From Flexithrix dorotheae DSM 6795 (GTDB lineage Bacteria; Bacteroidota; Bacteroidia; Cytophagales; Flammeovirgaceae): DNA of 64,000 bases. A program made the position numbers and the translations under genes. How positions within the stretch are numbered: position 1 is the stretch's first letter; every line of letters begins with the position of its first letter. The DNA lies in assembly GCF_000379765.1 (NCBI RefSeq), contig NZ_KB903430.1, positions 716,945 to 780,944 of the forward strand, given 5' to 3'. The notes under the pieces were generated by a model that worked only from the letters and a program-made list of their open reading frames with translations, did not search any database and had not been told where the DNA came from. This document shows positions 1 to 9,640 of the stretch, one piece after another.

Positions 1-88
1 TTTATCAGGCTTTCCACCTGAAACTGGTATTTGGTCTTCTCAAGTCATTTGAATCTGCTCCTATACTCTTTTTTTTAAATCAGATAGC

Positions 89-96
89 TAAATTTG
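89..96 (+). promoter_or_regulatory. Candidate -7 promoter element for dtd
   Basis: The octamer TAAATTTG fits the Bacteroidota TAnnTTTG -7 consensus and lies 16 bases before the dtd ATG. No clear TTTG-type -33 box is visible at the expected distance, so this is only a candidate, and it would imply a very short leader. Confidence 0.3.
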
Positions 97-112
97 GGAA
101 AAAAATCCACCA

Positions 113-565
113 ATGATCGTAGTAATTCAGAAAGTAACTCAGGCCGCTGTTAATATAGAAAACAAGTTAAATGGGAAGATTAATGAAGGTTTAATGATAT
201 TATTAGGTATAACCCATGATGATAATGAAAGTGATATTGAATGGCTTAGTGGAAAAATTGTAAACCTTAGGATTTTTAATGATGAGGACGGCAAAATGAA
301 CCGTTCAATCTTAGATGTAGGTGGAGATATTTTATTGGTAAGTCAGTTTACCCTGCATGCCAGTACAAAAAAGGGCAACAGACCTGGTTATAATGATGCC
401 GCCAAACCTGACATTGCTATCCCACTTTATGAAAAAATGATAGTTGCATTGGAAGATAAACTTGGTAAAAAAATAGAAACCGGGGAGTTTGGGGCCATGA
501 TGGAAGTAAGCCTTGTGAATGACGGTCCCGTTACTATTATTATAGATTCTAAAAATAAAAAATAG
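113..565 (+). CDS. dtd: D-aminoacyl-tRNA deacylase
   Basis: This 150-residue protein matches DTD in full length. DTD hydrolyses D-amino acids mischarged onto tRNA in the cytoplasm. The two family signatures are present: SQFT at residues 77-80 and NDGPVT at 136-141, the latter carrying the Gly-cisPro pair that excludes L-amino acids. The ATG at 113 gives the canonical N-terminus (MIVVIQKVTQA). It seems to be transcribed alone, with a hairpin after the stop and the next gene 145 bp away. Nothing in it looks unusual. Confidence 0.96.
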   Translation: MIVVIQKVTQAAVNIENKLNGKINEGLMILLGITHDDNESDIEWLSGKIVNLRIFNDEDGKMNRSILDVGGDILLVSQFTLHASTKKGNRPGYNDAAKPDIAIPLYEKMIVALEDKLGKKIETGEFGAMMEVSLVNDGPVTIIIDSKNKK

Positions 566-576
566 AACCGAAAAAT

Positions 577-606
577 GGGAACTTTCCAGGCATACCGGAA
601 GTTCCC
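577..606 (+). terminator. Hairpin after dtd, possible terminator
   Basis: GGGAACTTTCC at 577-587 pairs with GGAAGTTCCC at 597-606, with one bulged base. The sequence after it has no strong T run, so termination is only suggested by its place 11 bases after the dtd stop. Confidence 0.4.
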
Positions 607-710
607 TTGCTAATTCCACTATCTCATTTTACTTCATTTCTGTTTTTTTTATTTATCCATCTTTCATTAAGGCTTTTTTCCATAAAATTTAATTGCACCA
701 ACCCTAATTT

Positions 711-1760
711 ATGAAAGAAGATTACCAAAAAGGCCGGGGAGCTCAGAAAAACACAGCCAACCGTTTTTCAAAAACCTTTTATGAATTTGAACCAACTGAC
801 CATGAAGATGAAAGGATAAATGCACCATCTACCAGGATTTATAAAGAATCCCCTAAAAAAATTATTAGCTCCAATAAAAGCCCTGATATTCCTTTTAATT
901 ATTCTATAAATCCTTATCAGGGATGTGAACACGGCTGCATTTACTGTTATGCCAGGCCCACTCACGAATATTGGGGTTTTAGTGCCGGTTGGGATTTTGA
1001 AAGCAAAATTGTGGTGAAGGAAAACGCAGCCAGGTTATTGGAAAATCAGTTTTTAAGCAAAAACTGGAAACCCACTCCTATTATGCTTTCAGGAAATACA
1101 GATTGTTACCAGCCGCTGGAAAAGAAGCTGGAAATAACTAGGTCTTTACTTAAAGTTTTTATGAAATATGGAAATCCTGTGGGTATAATTACCAAAAACA
1201 GCCTGATTTTAAGAGATCTGGACATTTTGAAAGATTTGGCCAAAGAAGGTCTGGTTCATGTTGTCATAAGCATTACCACTCTGGATGAAAATTTAAGGCG
1301 CCTGATGGAGCCAAGAACAGCCTCTGGAAAAAAGAAACTGGAAACCATTCAACAACTTACATCCGCAGGTATTCCTGTTGGAGTAATGACTGCTCCAATT
1401 ATCCCCGCATTGAATAGCCCGGAAATTCCAGAAATTTTAAAGCAATCTTCAGCGCAGGGTGCTTTGATGGCAGGCTTTACCCTTGTCAGGTTGAATGGCG
1501 CTTTAGAAACGCTGTTTAAGGACTGGCTTGAAAAGAATTTCCCGGACAAAGCTGATAAAGTCTGGAATCAAATTATGGATATTCATGGAGGGAATCCTGG
1601 CGATTCAAGATTTGGGACCAGAATGCGAGGAGAAGGTAAAATTGCAGAAAGTATTACCCAGTTATTTAAGATTTCCAGAGCAAGGTATTTCAAAAACAAA
1701 AAACTTCCTCCATTCAATTTAGATAGGTTTCGCAAAGGTGGAAATCTTACCTTGTTTTAG
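711..1760 (+). CDS. PA0069/spore photoproduct lyase-like radical SAM protein
   Basis: This 349-residue radical SAM enzyme carries a C-x3-C-x2-C cluster motif at C72, C76 and C79, inside the context YQGCEHGCIYCYARPTHEY that marks the PA0069/Rv2578c family (COG1533, related to spore photoproduct lyase). The motif predicts a SAM-binding 4Fe-4S cluster. The substrate of this family is not established, and a DNA-photolesion role should not be assumed. The start ATG at 711 is the first in frame and leaves a 70-residue N-terminal extension typical of the family. It stands alone between two hairpins. Confidence 0.9.
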   Translation: MKEDYQKGRGAQKNTANRFSKTFYEFEPTDHEDERINAPSTRIYKESPKKIISSNKSPDIPFNYSINPYQGCEHGCIYCYARPTHEYWGFSAGWDFESKIVVKENAARLLENQFLSKNWKPTPIMLSGNTDCYQPLEKKLEITRSLLKVFMKYGNPVGIITKNSLILRDLDILKDLAKEGLVHVVISITTLDENLRRLMEPRTASGKKKLETIQQLTSAGIPVGVMTAPIIPALNSPEIPEILKQSSAQGALMAGFTLVRLNGALETLFKDWLEKNFPDKADKVWNQIMDIHGGNPGDSRFGTRMRGEGKIAESITQLFKISRARYFKNKKLPPFNLDRFRKGGNLTLF

Positions 1761-1780
1761 ATACTAAATCACCTATACCA

Positions 1781-1807
1781 AAAATGCAGATACTTTTCTG
1801 CCATTTT
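1781..1807 (+). terminator. Weak hairpin after the radical SAM gene
   Basis: AAAATGCAGA at 1781-1790 pairs with TCTGCCATTTT at 1797-1807 apart from one bulged base. A short T-rich tail follows. It lies 20 bases after the stop and may be a terminator. Confidence 0.45.
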
Positions 1808-1934
1808 AGTTAGTTTACCATAAATGGTATTATCTTCATTTTTTTTTATATTTTAATCATTTAAAACCTATGCCTTACTAATAAGTTCAATTTGCTTACC
1901 ACAATAATTCCACTACTTGGTTCTATTTTTATCT

Positions 1935-4900
1935 ATGGAGGAACTAGAAAAAGGTTTAAAACTATTACACTCAAGTGAAGATTCGTTGGTTTTTCATGGG
2001 AAAACTGAAGAATTTGAAAATGAATTTACATTAAAAGTACCTAATGGAGATTTTCCTTCTATTTCCCAGATTAACAGGTTTAATAATGAGTTTGAAATAC
2101 TTTCCAAACTAAAAATTCCGGGAGTCAGGAAAGTAATTAAACAAGAAAACAAGGAAAATAAGCCCAAACTGTTCCTTGAGTTTGTAGAGGGGCAAACCTT
2201 AAAAAGTCTATTCGCGGGAATCGGAACAGGAAGTGAATTCAGCCTGAAATTCTTCCTTGAAATTTCAATAAAAATCACCCGAATTTTAGCCGATATCCAC
2301 AAAGAACAAATCATCCACAGGGATATTAACAGCTATAATATCCTGATTGACAGAAAAACCAATGAGGTAAAATTTATTGATTTTGGGCTTGCCTCGAAGG
2401 TAAACCTCAAAACCCAAAGTTTAAATAGCGAAGAGAAGTTTGAAGGTACCATCCATTATATTTCACCGGAACAGACTGGGAGGATGAATCGAAATGTGGA
2501 CCACCGAACGGACTTATACTCTTTGGGCATTACTTTTTATGAGATGCTAACCGGAAATCTGCCATTTTATTCCGATGATCCAATGGAGATTATCCATGAG
2601 CATCTGGCAAAGATTCCACCTACTCCTGACCAAACAAATCCGCATATTCCTCCAATCCTCTCGGAAATAATACTTAAACTAATTTCTAAAAATGCAGAAG
2701 AAAGATACCAATCGGCAGAAGGGCTTTTATATGACCTGGAAAACTGTTTAAAACAAATAGAAATTAACGGCAAAATTGGTTCTTTTCCTCTGGCTTCCCA
2801 GGATTTTTCAGAGCAATTAAATATCCCACAAAAACTTTTTGGCAGAGAAACAGAAATCCAGTTACTCTTAAATCAGTTCCAGCAGGCACATGATGGCGAA
2901 AAAACTATAGCCTTTGTCTCAGGGTATTCAGGAGTTGGCAAATCTACCCTAATCAATGAACTACAAAAACCAATCAGTGTTCATAATGGCCATCTGATAA
3001 AGGGGAAATATGATTCTCAACACAGGAATACTGCCTATTTTGGAATTATTAGTGCCTTTAAAGAACTTACTGTGCAGTTATTAGGGCTTTCCGAACCTCA
3101 AATTAACAAGTGGAAAGAACGGATTCTGAATAAACTTGGAAACAAAGCCAGTATTATCATCGAGGTTATCCCGGAGTTGAAATTAATAATAGGAGATCAA
3201 CCTCCTTTGGAAAAACTGGGCCCTCTGGAAACCCAGAACAGATTCAATCTCACCTTCCAGAGGTTTATGGAGGTATTCGTAGAAAATAAACAAACGCTGG
3301 TTTTAGTTTTGGATGACTTACAATGGATTGACCAGCCTTCAATTTCATTACTCAGACAAATTCTTAATGATAAAAACCTTTCTCATTTTTTATTTATTGG
3401 AGCTTATCGTGAAAATGAAGTAAACCAACATCATCCGGTAAGCCAACTGATAGAAGAGCTACCCACCATATACTACAACATTTCCACAATTCAGCTTCAG
3501 CCATTGGATATGGAAAGCTTAAACAACTGGATGAGTGAAACCTTTTCTTCCACTACAAATCAGGAGACCAGGGATTTTACAGCGCTGGTTTTTATGAAAA
3601 CTGAAGGTAATCCTTTCTATGTAAAGGCCTTTCTTCAAACATTATATGAAGAAAATATCCTTCGAATTTACAATCCGGAAAAACTGACAAGCTGGGATTC
3701 CGGGAAAGAAAGAATTGGAAGATGGATTTGGGAAAAAGAAGCGGTGAAATCATTGCCCGCCAGTGAAAACCTGGTCGATTTTATGGCTGGGAAAATTCAA
3801 AAACTTCCAGAAGTTTCTAGGCAGCTGATAACAATCGCTTCCTGTTTTGGGTTAAAATTCAGACTGAAAGCTCTGGCAGATATTCTTGAAAAAGGGGAAA
3901 ATGAAATTTTCGGTATTTTCTATCCTATCCTCAGCGAAGGTCTGGTGTGGTTTTCCGATTCCACTTACTCCTTCATCCACGATAAAATTCAGGAAGCGGC
4001 TTACAACCTTTTATCCGTGGAAGAAAGAGAAAAAATTCATTACAAAATTGGGAAAGTCCTGCTCAGCCACGAAGAAAGGGATAATTTCACTGGAAAAAGC
4101 ATTTTTGAGATTACCCATCATTTAAATTTAGCCAGAAAAATTGTAGAAGAACACAACGAAAAACAGTTATTGGCAGACTTAAATTTCCAATCGGCTATAA
4201 AAGCCAGGAATACCTCAGCTGCAGCAATCTACTTCAATTATTGCAAGCAAACTATTTCCCTACTCCCTGAAAATACCTGGAAACTTAACCACAAAAAGAT
4301 ACTAAAAATTTATGAAGCCGCCACTGAAAGCGCATACATGGCCGGGATGTTTGACGAAATGGACTATTTCGCAGAATTATTTCTTCAAAATTCTACGGAC
4401 CTCCTTGATCAGGTAAAAATTTATCACCTGCTGATTAACAAACAACTTGCCCTGAATGCCCCTCTTAAAGGCCTTGAGATTGGAAAAGCATTTCTAAAAA
4501 AACTTGGTGTTTCCCTTCCTAAAAAGCCAGGTACACTTCACATTCTAACAGGTTTTTTGCAAATTAAACTGGCACTTTTAGGCAAGAAAATCCCAGATTT
4601 GATACATCTGCCTCATATCAAAAATGAAAAACAAAATGCCATAATTGACACCCTTGGAAATATAGGTTCTCCAGCCTTGATTGCTCTTCCGGAATTATTG
4701 CCCATTATTGTTTTTGAACAGGTAAAAAGAGCATTAAAATATGGAAGTTCTCCAGCTGCAGCCGATGCATTTTCCACCTTTGGAATTATCCTCTCTGGTT
4801 TTATGGATGAATACAATAATGGATATGAAATGCAAAAGTTATCCATAAAACTGGTTGATCAGCTCAGCGCAAATTTTATTAAGGGCAGAGTGATGGCTGC

Positions 4901-7382
4901 AGGTGTGGGAGCCAATAACCACTGGAAAGAACCTTTCAGTAAGGTCACGAAAGATGCCAGAATTGCCTACCAGCTATGCCTGGAATCCGGAGATTTAGAA
5001 TTTGGGGCCTACAACGCCTATATCATCGGCATGAATCAGTTTTTCGAAGGAACAAGTCTTGATAAACTTAAAAGTGAGACGAACTACTTTAATCAGGTTA
5101 TAAAAGACTTCAATCAGGAAGGCCCATTCAACTGGAATAATATTTATCGGGTGGTCATCCAAAATTTGCGGGGAGAATCGGAAACCCCGTCACTTCTTCA
5201 GGATGATACATTTAATGCCGAACTTATTTTATCTCAATTAAAAGAGAAGAATGAGGGAATAGGAATTTTTCAAATTCATTTAGGCAGATTATACCTAAAT
5301 TATATTTTTGGGAATTTTGGCCTTGCCTTCGAACAAATTGCCGGAGCATTGCCCCAGCTGGAGAATGTATCAGGAATGCAGATGGTTCCTCAATTCTATT
5401 TTTATTCTGCACTTACCTGCTTTTCCCTTGCCGGTCATCAAAAAGGATTTCCTCCCAAGGCTAAGAAATACATTAAAAACGCCAAAAGTAAATTCAAAAA
5501 GTGGGCTAAATTATGCCCCGAAAACTATGGAAATAAGTTGGCCCTTATACTGGCAGAAGAAGCCAGGCTGGCACAAAAATTCAAGGAAGCCATTACCCAT
5601 TATGAAAATGCCATCAATTTATCCAAATCCAACCAGCTAATTCAGGAAGAAGCATTGGGATATGAGTTGTTTGGCAGATTCTGGCTGGCCAGAAAAAATG
5701 AGGAAACTGGAGAAATGTACATGCGCAAAGCGTTTCAGGCTTACCGCTTTTGGGGCGCCCATAAAAAAGCAGAGGCTATTGAAATAGAATTAAACGAAAA
5801 ACTCACTAACAAAGGAACAAAATCAGGCCTTGGAAATCCCCTGAAATCGATCCATTCCACTTCAAATTCTCTGATCACCACCAACAACCTATTCAATTTC
5901 CTTTCTATTCTAAAGGTAAATCAGTTGATTTCAGAAGAAGTGAAACTGAGTTCTTTACTGGATAAAATGCTGGATATTGTGTTGGAAAATGTGGGCGCTT
6001 CAAGGGGAGTATTGCTCATCAACGAGAATGACAACTGGAAAATAATTGCTGAAAAGGATATTAATAACCCGAAAGAGAGTATTTTCAAACGGGAATGCAT
6101 TGATTTTAATAATGACCAGACAGAAAACCTTCCTCTTTCCATTGTCAACTTTATCCGAAAATCACTGAAAAGCTTTTTTACAAGTGATGCCAAAAATGAC
6201 CATTCATTTGGAAATGACCCTTACATTAAGCAAAATGAAATAAAATCCATTATTGCTCTTCCACTAAAGCATAAAAATTCGCTTACAGGAATTCTTTACC
6301 TGGAAAATAACCTAACGCATAAGCTTTTTACCGACAAACATCTGGAAATGCTGGAGCTGTTATCTTTCCAAATGGCTGTATCGCTTGACAATGCACTTCT
6401 TTATGAAAATCTGGAGAAAAAAGTCAAGGAAAGAACAATTGAAATTGAAAAACAACAACATGAAATCAGCAGTCAGAACCAAAGGCTTTTCAAGCAAACC
6501 GAAATTTTGGAAAAGCAGAAGAACTCATTAACTGAGACGCTTAAAAAACTCCAAAACGCACAAGCTCAACTGGTTAATTCAGAAAAAATGGCCTCTTTGG
6601 GGATTCTCGCAGCAGGAATTGCACATGAAATAAACAACCCGATAAATTTTATAAGTGCGGGAATTGTAGGCCTCCAAAAAACATTTGACAAATTCTTTCT
6701 ATTAATGGAAGAATACGAAAAAATAAAAATTGAAAATGTAAAGGAACAACTGGACAAAATCGAGGCACTCAAAAAGAACATGAGTTATGAAGAATTGAAA
6801 GCCCTCGTAAAAAAAGTATCGGGGGATATTAATATTGGGGCCTCCAGGACAACTGAAATTATAAAGGGATTAAGGTCATTTTCAAGATCGGGAGAAGGTA
6901 CTTTAAAAATCACAGACATTCACGAATGCCTGGATTCTACCTTACTATTGGTTCGAAATCAGGTAAAAAACAAAATTTTAATCCAAAAAAATTATGGCCA
7001 AATCCCCAGAATAGAATGCTATGAAGGGAAAATAAATCAGGTTTTTATGAATCTGATTACCAACGGGATACAGGCCATTGATGGAGAAGGTGAAATTTCC
7101 ATAACCACTTTCGATAAGGGTAGTGAAATTGGGATAACTATTCAGGATACAGGTTCGGGTATTCCGGAGGATGTAAGAAAGAAAATATTCCAGCCCTTTT
7201 TCACCACAAAGGAAGTAGGAAAAGGAACCGGATTAGGGCTTTCCATTGCGCTGGGTATCATTGAAAGCCATCAGGGAAGTATTCAACTGGAAAGTGTTCC
7301 CGGAGAGGGAACTTCATTCACCATTTTTCTGCCTAAAAAATTCATCAAAAAGCCTGCAGAGGATGAAAGAAGGAATGGATAA
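1935..7382 (+). CDS. Giant Ser/Thr kinase-AAA ATPase-GAF-histidine kinase
   Basis: This 1815-residue signalling protein combines four modules. First comes a Ser/Thr kinase (HRDINSYN near residue 127, IDFGLAS near 150, SPEQTGRMN activation segment). Next is an AAA/STAND-type ATPase with Walker A GYSGVGKST near 332 and Walker B VLVLDDLQW near 456, followed by a long helical, probably TPR-like, middle. Then come a GAF domain at about 1330-1485 and a coiled coil. Last is a HisKA/HATPase module (GIAHEINNP near 1560, N box TNGIQAID, G box GKGTGLGLS near 1763). The order matches the HstK-type multi-domain kinases known from cyanobacteria and other bacteria. I chose the ATG at 1935 over a TTG at 1917. 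No response regulator is adjacent, so the output is unknown. It ends 4 bp from the convergent DUF4097 gene. Confidence 0.92.
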   Translation: MEELEKGLKLLHSSEDSLVFHGKTEEFENEFTLKVPNGDFPSISQINRFNNEFEILSKLKIPGVRKVIKQENKENKPKLFLEFVEGQTLKSLFAGIGTGSEFSLKFFLEISIKITRILADIHKEQIIHRDINSYNILIDRKTNEVKFIDFGLASKVNLKTQSLNSEEKFEGTIHYISPEQTGRMNRNVDHRTDLYSLGITFYEMLTGNLPFYSDDPMEIIHEHLAKIPPTPDQTNPHIPPILSEIILKLISKNAEERYQSAEGLLYDLENCLKQIEINGKIGSFPLASQDFSEQLNIPQKLFGRETEIQLLLNQFQQAHDGEKTIAFVSGYSGVGKSTLINELQKPISVHNGHLIKGKYDSQHRNTAYFGIISAFKELTVQLLGLSEPQINKWKERILNKLGNKASIIIEVIPELKLIIGDQPPLEKLGPLETQNRFNLTFQRFMEVFVENKQTLVLVLDDLQWIDQPSISLLRQILNDKNLSHFLFIGAYRENEVNQHHPVSQLIEELPTIYYNISTIQLQPLDMESLNNWMSETFSSTTNQETRDFTALVFMKTEGNPFYVKAFLQTLYEENILRIYNPEKLTSWDSGKERIGRWIWEKEAVKSLPASENLVDFMAGKIQKLPEVSRQLITIASCFGLKFRLKALADILEKGENEIFGIFYPILSEGLVWFSDSTYSFIHDKIQEAAYNLLSVEEREKIHYKIGKVLLSHEERDNFTGKSIFEITHHLNLARKIVEEHNEKQLLADLNFQSAIKARNTSAAAIYFNYCKQTISLLPENTWKLNHKKILKIYEAATESAYMAGMFDEMDYFAELFLQNSTDLLDQVKIYHLLINKQLALNAPLKGLEIGKAFLKKLGVSLPKKPGTLHILTGFLQIKLALLGKKIPDLIHLPHIKNEKQNAIIDTLGNIGSPALIALPELLPIIVFEQVKRALKYGSSPAAADAFSTFGIILSGFMDEYNNGYEMQKLSIKLVDQLSANFIKGRVMAAGVGANNHWKEPFSKVTKDARIAYQLCLESGDLEFGAYNAYIIGMNQFFEGTSLDKLKSETNYFNQVIKDFNQEGPFNWNNIYRVVIQNLRGESETPSLLQDDTFNAELILSQLKEKNEGIGIFQIHLGRLYLNYIFGNFGLAFEQIAGALPQLENVSGMQMVPQFYFYSALTCFSLAGHQKGFPPKAKKYIKNAKSKFKKWAKLCPENYGNKLALILAEEARLAQKFKEAITHYENAINLSKSNQLIQEEALGYELFGRFWLARKNEETGEMYMRKAFQAYRFWGAHKKAEAIEIELNEKLTNKGTKSGLGNPLKSIHSTSNSLITTNNLFNFLSILKVNQLISEEVKLSSLLDKMLDIVLENVGASRGVLLINENDNWKIIAEKDINNPKESIFKRECIDFNNDQTENLPLSIVNFIRKSLKSFFTSDAKNDHSFGNDPYIKQNEIKSIIALPLKHKNSLTGILYLENNLTHKLFTDKHLEMLELLSFQMAVSLDNALLYENLEKKVKERTIEIEKQQHEISSQNQRLFKQTEILEKQKNSLTETLKKLQNAQAQLVNSEKMASLGILAAGIAHEINNPINFISAGIVGLQKTFDKFFLLMEEYEKIKIENVKEQLDKIEALKKNMSYEELKALVKKVSGDINIGASRTTEIIKGLRSFSRSGEGTLKITDIHECLDSTLLLVRNQVKNKILIQKNYGQIPRIECYEGKINQVFMNLITNGIQAIDGEGEISITTFDKGSEIGITIQDTGSGIPEDVRKKIFQPFFTTKEVGKGTGLGLSIALGIIESHQGSIQLESVPGEGTSFTIFLPKKFIKKPAEDERRNG

Positions 7383-7386
7383 TTCC

Positions 7387-8460
7387 TTACCTTTCCTTCA
7401 ATTTAATGGTTACACTCCCGCTTGGTTCGGTAATGTCCAGTTTGGCTTGAGCAGCTTCATTTTCCCCAAGATAGCCCGTGATTTTCATCATTTTCTTTTT
7501 TTTGTCTGCATATCCCACACTCAGGTAACCACTTTCTGGTATAGTCAGTTTTTCACTTTTGCCTTTAATATCAGCCTGCAAAGAAGCTCCTTTGGCAAAG
7601 CTCAAATCAATATCGGTGGATTTACCCACAAGCTTTATATTGGTGAATTCCTTTTGTATATTTTCTGCCAAAAAACTTCCATTGGTCATATTGAGGTCGG
7701 CCTGCTCGGAAAGATCCAGAATATTCACTTTTGAAAAGGAAAAAGTACCGCTTATTTTGTTGAGTTTCCTTACCCCAATCTTGTCATTTTTTGAATCAAG
7801 ATAGAGCTCTAATACTTCTCCAAGTTCCACTGTGGAGCTGGAATTTGTGCTATTGATATCAATTTTATCCGCCTTATCTACGGTAACAGTACTTGAGGAA
7901 AGCGCAAAAAAAGCATAACCGAGTTTTTCAATTTTTACTGTGGCATTGTTCAGGTCAAAGGAAACATTTTCTGTTATTTCTTCAATGGTCAGTTCACTGT
8001 CAGTTAAATTAAGTTTGGCTTTACAGGACAGTTTTTCTGTTTCAAATTTTCCTTTTCTCAGTGTGACAGACAAATCTGAAGTAGTTGGTAAAAACAATTC
8101 ATAATCAATATCAAAATCATCACCACTGGTAATCAGGTTTTTCACCATACTGCCTTCCATCTCTGTAATCCCCGAAATTATCTTTCCATCTTTTTTCAAT
8201 TCAATTTTCACCCGACTGTAATTTTTTTCAGCAGCCTCCTTATCCTTGCCTTTCACTGTAGCATTTACCACAACTGAGACCGAATCTTTTTCCCAATGGT
8301 TTATTTTAATTTTCCCATAAATATTCCTGATATCAATTTGTTCTCCCTGCTGGTAAGCAAATGTTTGTTTGAAGGTTTCAGAAACAGTCTGAGCTAAGCC
8401 AAGGTTTCCGATAAAAATTAAACAACACGTCAAAAAATTCAATTTCCAGATGATTTTCAT
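7387..8460 (-). CDS. Secreted DUF4097-like beta-strand repeat protein
   Basis: This 357-residue protein has a clear signal peptide (LNFLTCCLIFIGNLGLAQ, cleavage after AQ). The rest is rich in alternating beta strands of the type 'IDIRNIYGKIKIN ... VTVDKADKIDIN', the pattern of the DUF4097/DUF2807 right-handed beta-helix families. Such proteins are exported and usually cell-surface or periplasmic, with unknown function. It is convergent with the giant kinase, leaving only 4 bp between the stops. It has no lipobox and no obvious type IX sorting domain. The family assignment rests on repeat pattern rather than on a catalytic motif. Confidence 0.75.
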   Translation of the reverse strand: MKIIWKLNFLTCCLIFIGNLGLAQTVSETFKQTFAYQQGEQIDIRNIYGKIKINHWEKDSVSVVVNATVKGKDKEAAEKNYSRVKIELKKDGKIISGITEMEGSMVKNLITSGDDFDIDYELFLPTTSDLSVTLRKGKFETEKLSCKAKLNLTDSELTIEEITENVSFDLNNATVKIEKLGYAFFALSSSTVTVDKADKIDINSTNSSSTVELGEVLELYLDSKNDKIGVRKLNKISGTFSFSKVNILDLSEQADLNMTNGSFLAENIQKEFTNIKLVGKSTDIDLSFAKGASLQADIKGKSEKLTIPESGYLSVGYADKKKKMMKITGYLGENEAAQAKLDITEPSGSVTIKLKER

Positions 8461-8574
8461 GCTTTTTTAGCTTTTTTTATTTCGATTCCGTAACAAATAT
8501 CAGTACCTTTTCCTAAATATTACAATTGGGAAGAGAAATGGTAAAAATAAAGCAACATTTAATTTTTTAAAATA

Positions 8575-8733
8575 ATGGGAAAAACCTCAGGCATAATTCA
8601 ATTTCTAGTAGTAGCCATCATCTTGATTTCCATCACAATCTTCCTTTTCAAAGCTTTAATCAAATGGGCAATTTTTGCACTTCTGATTTATGGAATCATC
8701 AGATTTATTATCCCGATGTTTTCGAAAAATTAG
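8575..8733 (+). CDS. Small hydrophobic membrane protein, 52 residues
   Basis: An ATG at 8575 opens a 52-codon frame ending at TAG 8731-8733. The product is mostly hydrophobic, with one or two membrane segments (about residues 7-25 and 31-48) and a basic tail ending KN. There is an A-rich leader in front and no longer competing frame. Short single- or double-span proteins of this kind are common in Bacteroidota genomes and usually uncharacterised. I cannot assign a family. Support comes from the clean start, composition and position in an otherwise empty gap. Confidence 0.5.
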   Translation: MGKTSGIIQFLVVAIILISITIFLFKALIKWAIFALLIYGIIRFIIPMFSKN

Positions 8734-8959
8734 GCAAAAACAAGACAAATGTCCTAAATATTGGTTATATTAAGTGAAGATCTTCACAAACCCAATCAGA
8801 TTTTCCTATTTAAAAAGCAAAGGGCGTTTTTTAAACCCGGGAGCAGGAATTCTGGTCGCCTCAAAAAATAAAGATAAACAAGACTACACTAAAACAAACC
8901 ATAACCAATTTATTATAGAGAAAGCAGTAAAGGTTAACAGATTGTTAATAAAATCTGCT

Positions 8960-8967
8960 TAAATTTG
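8960..8967 (+). promoter_or_regulatory. Candidate -7 promoter element
   Basis: TAAATTTG fits TAnnTTTG and lies 29 bases before the ATG at 8996. A TTG lies 15 bases upstream, which is closer than usual for the -33 box. A small dyad (CAGATT/AATCTG) overlaps the spacer at 8938-8957. Confidence 0.35.
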
Positions 8968-8995
8968 TAATTCGCAAACAATATTTGTCTTAAGC

Positions 8996-9358
8996 ATGCT
9001 ATATTTTTTAGTTATTATAATACCATTTTTAATCGCAATGGCTTATTTAATTCATTTAAATAATAAGCTAAAGAGGCAATATGAGGAAATTGAAAAAGTA
9101 TTATTAAACATAAGAAATGACCTTGATTTGCAACACATCAAATTCCCTTTGGGCATTAACAGAGATTTTGTGGTAACAGACAACGCCATTAAAAGGCTGG
9201 AAAGTTTTTTAATGGCCCTTGAAGATTATTTTGAAATCAAAAAAACTGTCATTTCCAAAACTTACGCTCCGAAAAGGAACAAACTTGAAGCACTGCAAAA
9301 AAGAGCTCGGGAACTGGCCAAAATTTCCCAAAAAGTGAACGAAGAAGTTACCAATTAA
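8996..9358 (+). CDS. Membrane-anchored coiled-coil protein, LemA-like character
   Basis: This 120-residue protein has one N-terminal membrane helix (about residues 2-19, LYFLVIIIPFLIAMAYLI) followed by helical, charged sequence (NNKLKRQYEEIEKVLLNIRNDLD). The single TM plus long helices recalls LemA proteins, but it is shorter than LemA and lacks its conserved core, so the resemblance may be only architectural. It probably sits in the inner membrane with the helical part in the cytoplasm or periplasm. It has its own candidate promoter. Function is unknown. Confidence 0.6.
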   Translation: MLYFLVIIIPFLIAMAYLIHLNNKLKRQYEEIEKVLLNIRNDLDLQHIKFPLGINRDFVVTDNAIKRLESFLMALEDYFEIKKTVISKTYAPKRNKLEALQKRARELAKISQKVNEEVTN

Positions 9359-9640
9359 ATCAATCTAATCTTTTCAAAATCACGTTTTTTTTTAACCAGA
9401 GCAGGTAAAAACCGGCACACTACATATACAAGATTACCGGAAAATACTTCCTTTTCGTCAACTATCCAGTGGTTTTCTGGCTATATGCAAAAATATTTGA
9501 GGCATAATAGTAGGTTTGAACTATAAATTTGAGAAATTTGGATTTGATATCCAGAGGTTTAGCTTTACAACCATAACAATTAAGCGGTTTGAAATGCCTT
9601 TGGGATATTAAACCAATATAGAGAATTAAAGGGCGAGATT

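Noticed and set aside
5308-5640. 110-residue frame inside the giant kinase
   Set aside because: Shadow of the kinase gene in another frame, with no coding features of its own.
7246-7734. 162-residue plus-strand frame
   Set aside because: It overlaps the end of the giant kinase and lies antisense to the DUF4097 gene. No recognisable features.
8774-8962. 62-residue plus-strand frame with GTG start
   Set aside because: No signal, membrane or family pattern, a GTG start without support, and it overlaps the candidate promoter of the next gene.
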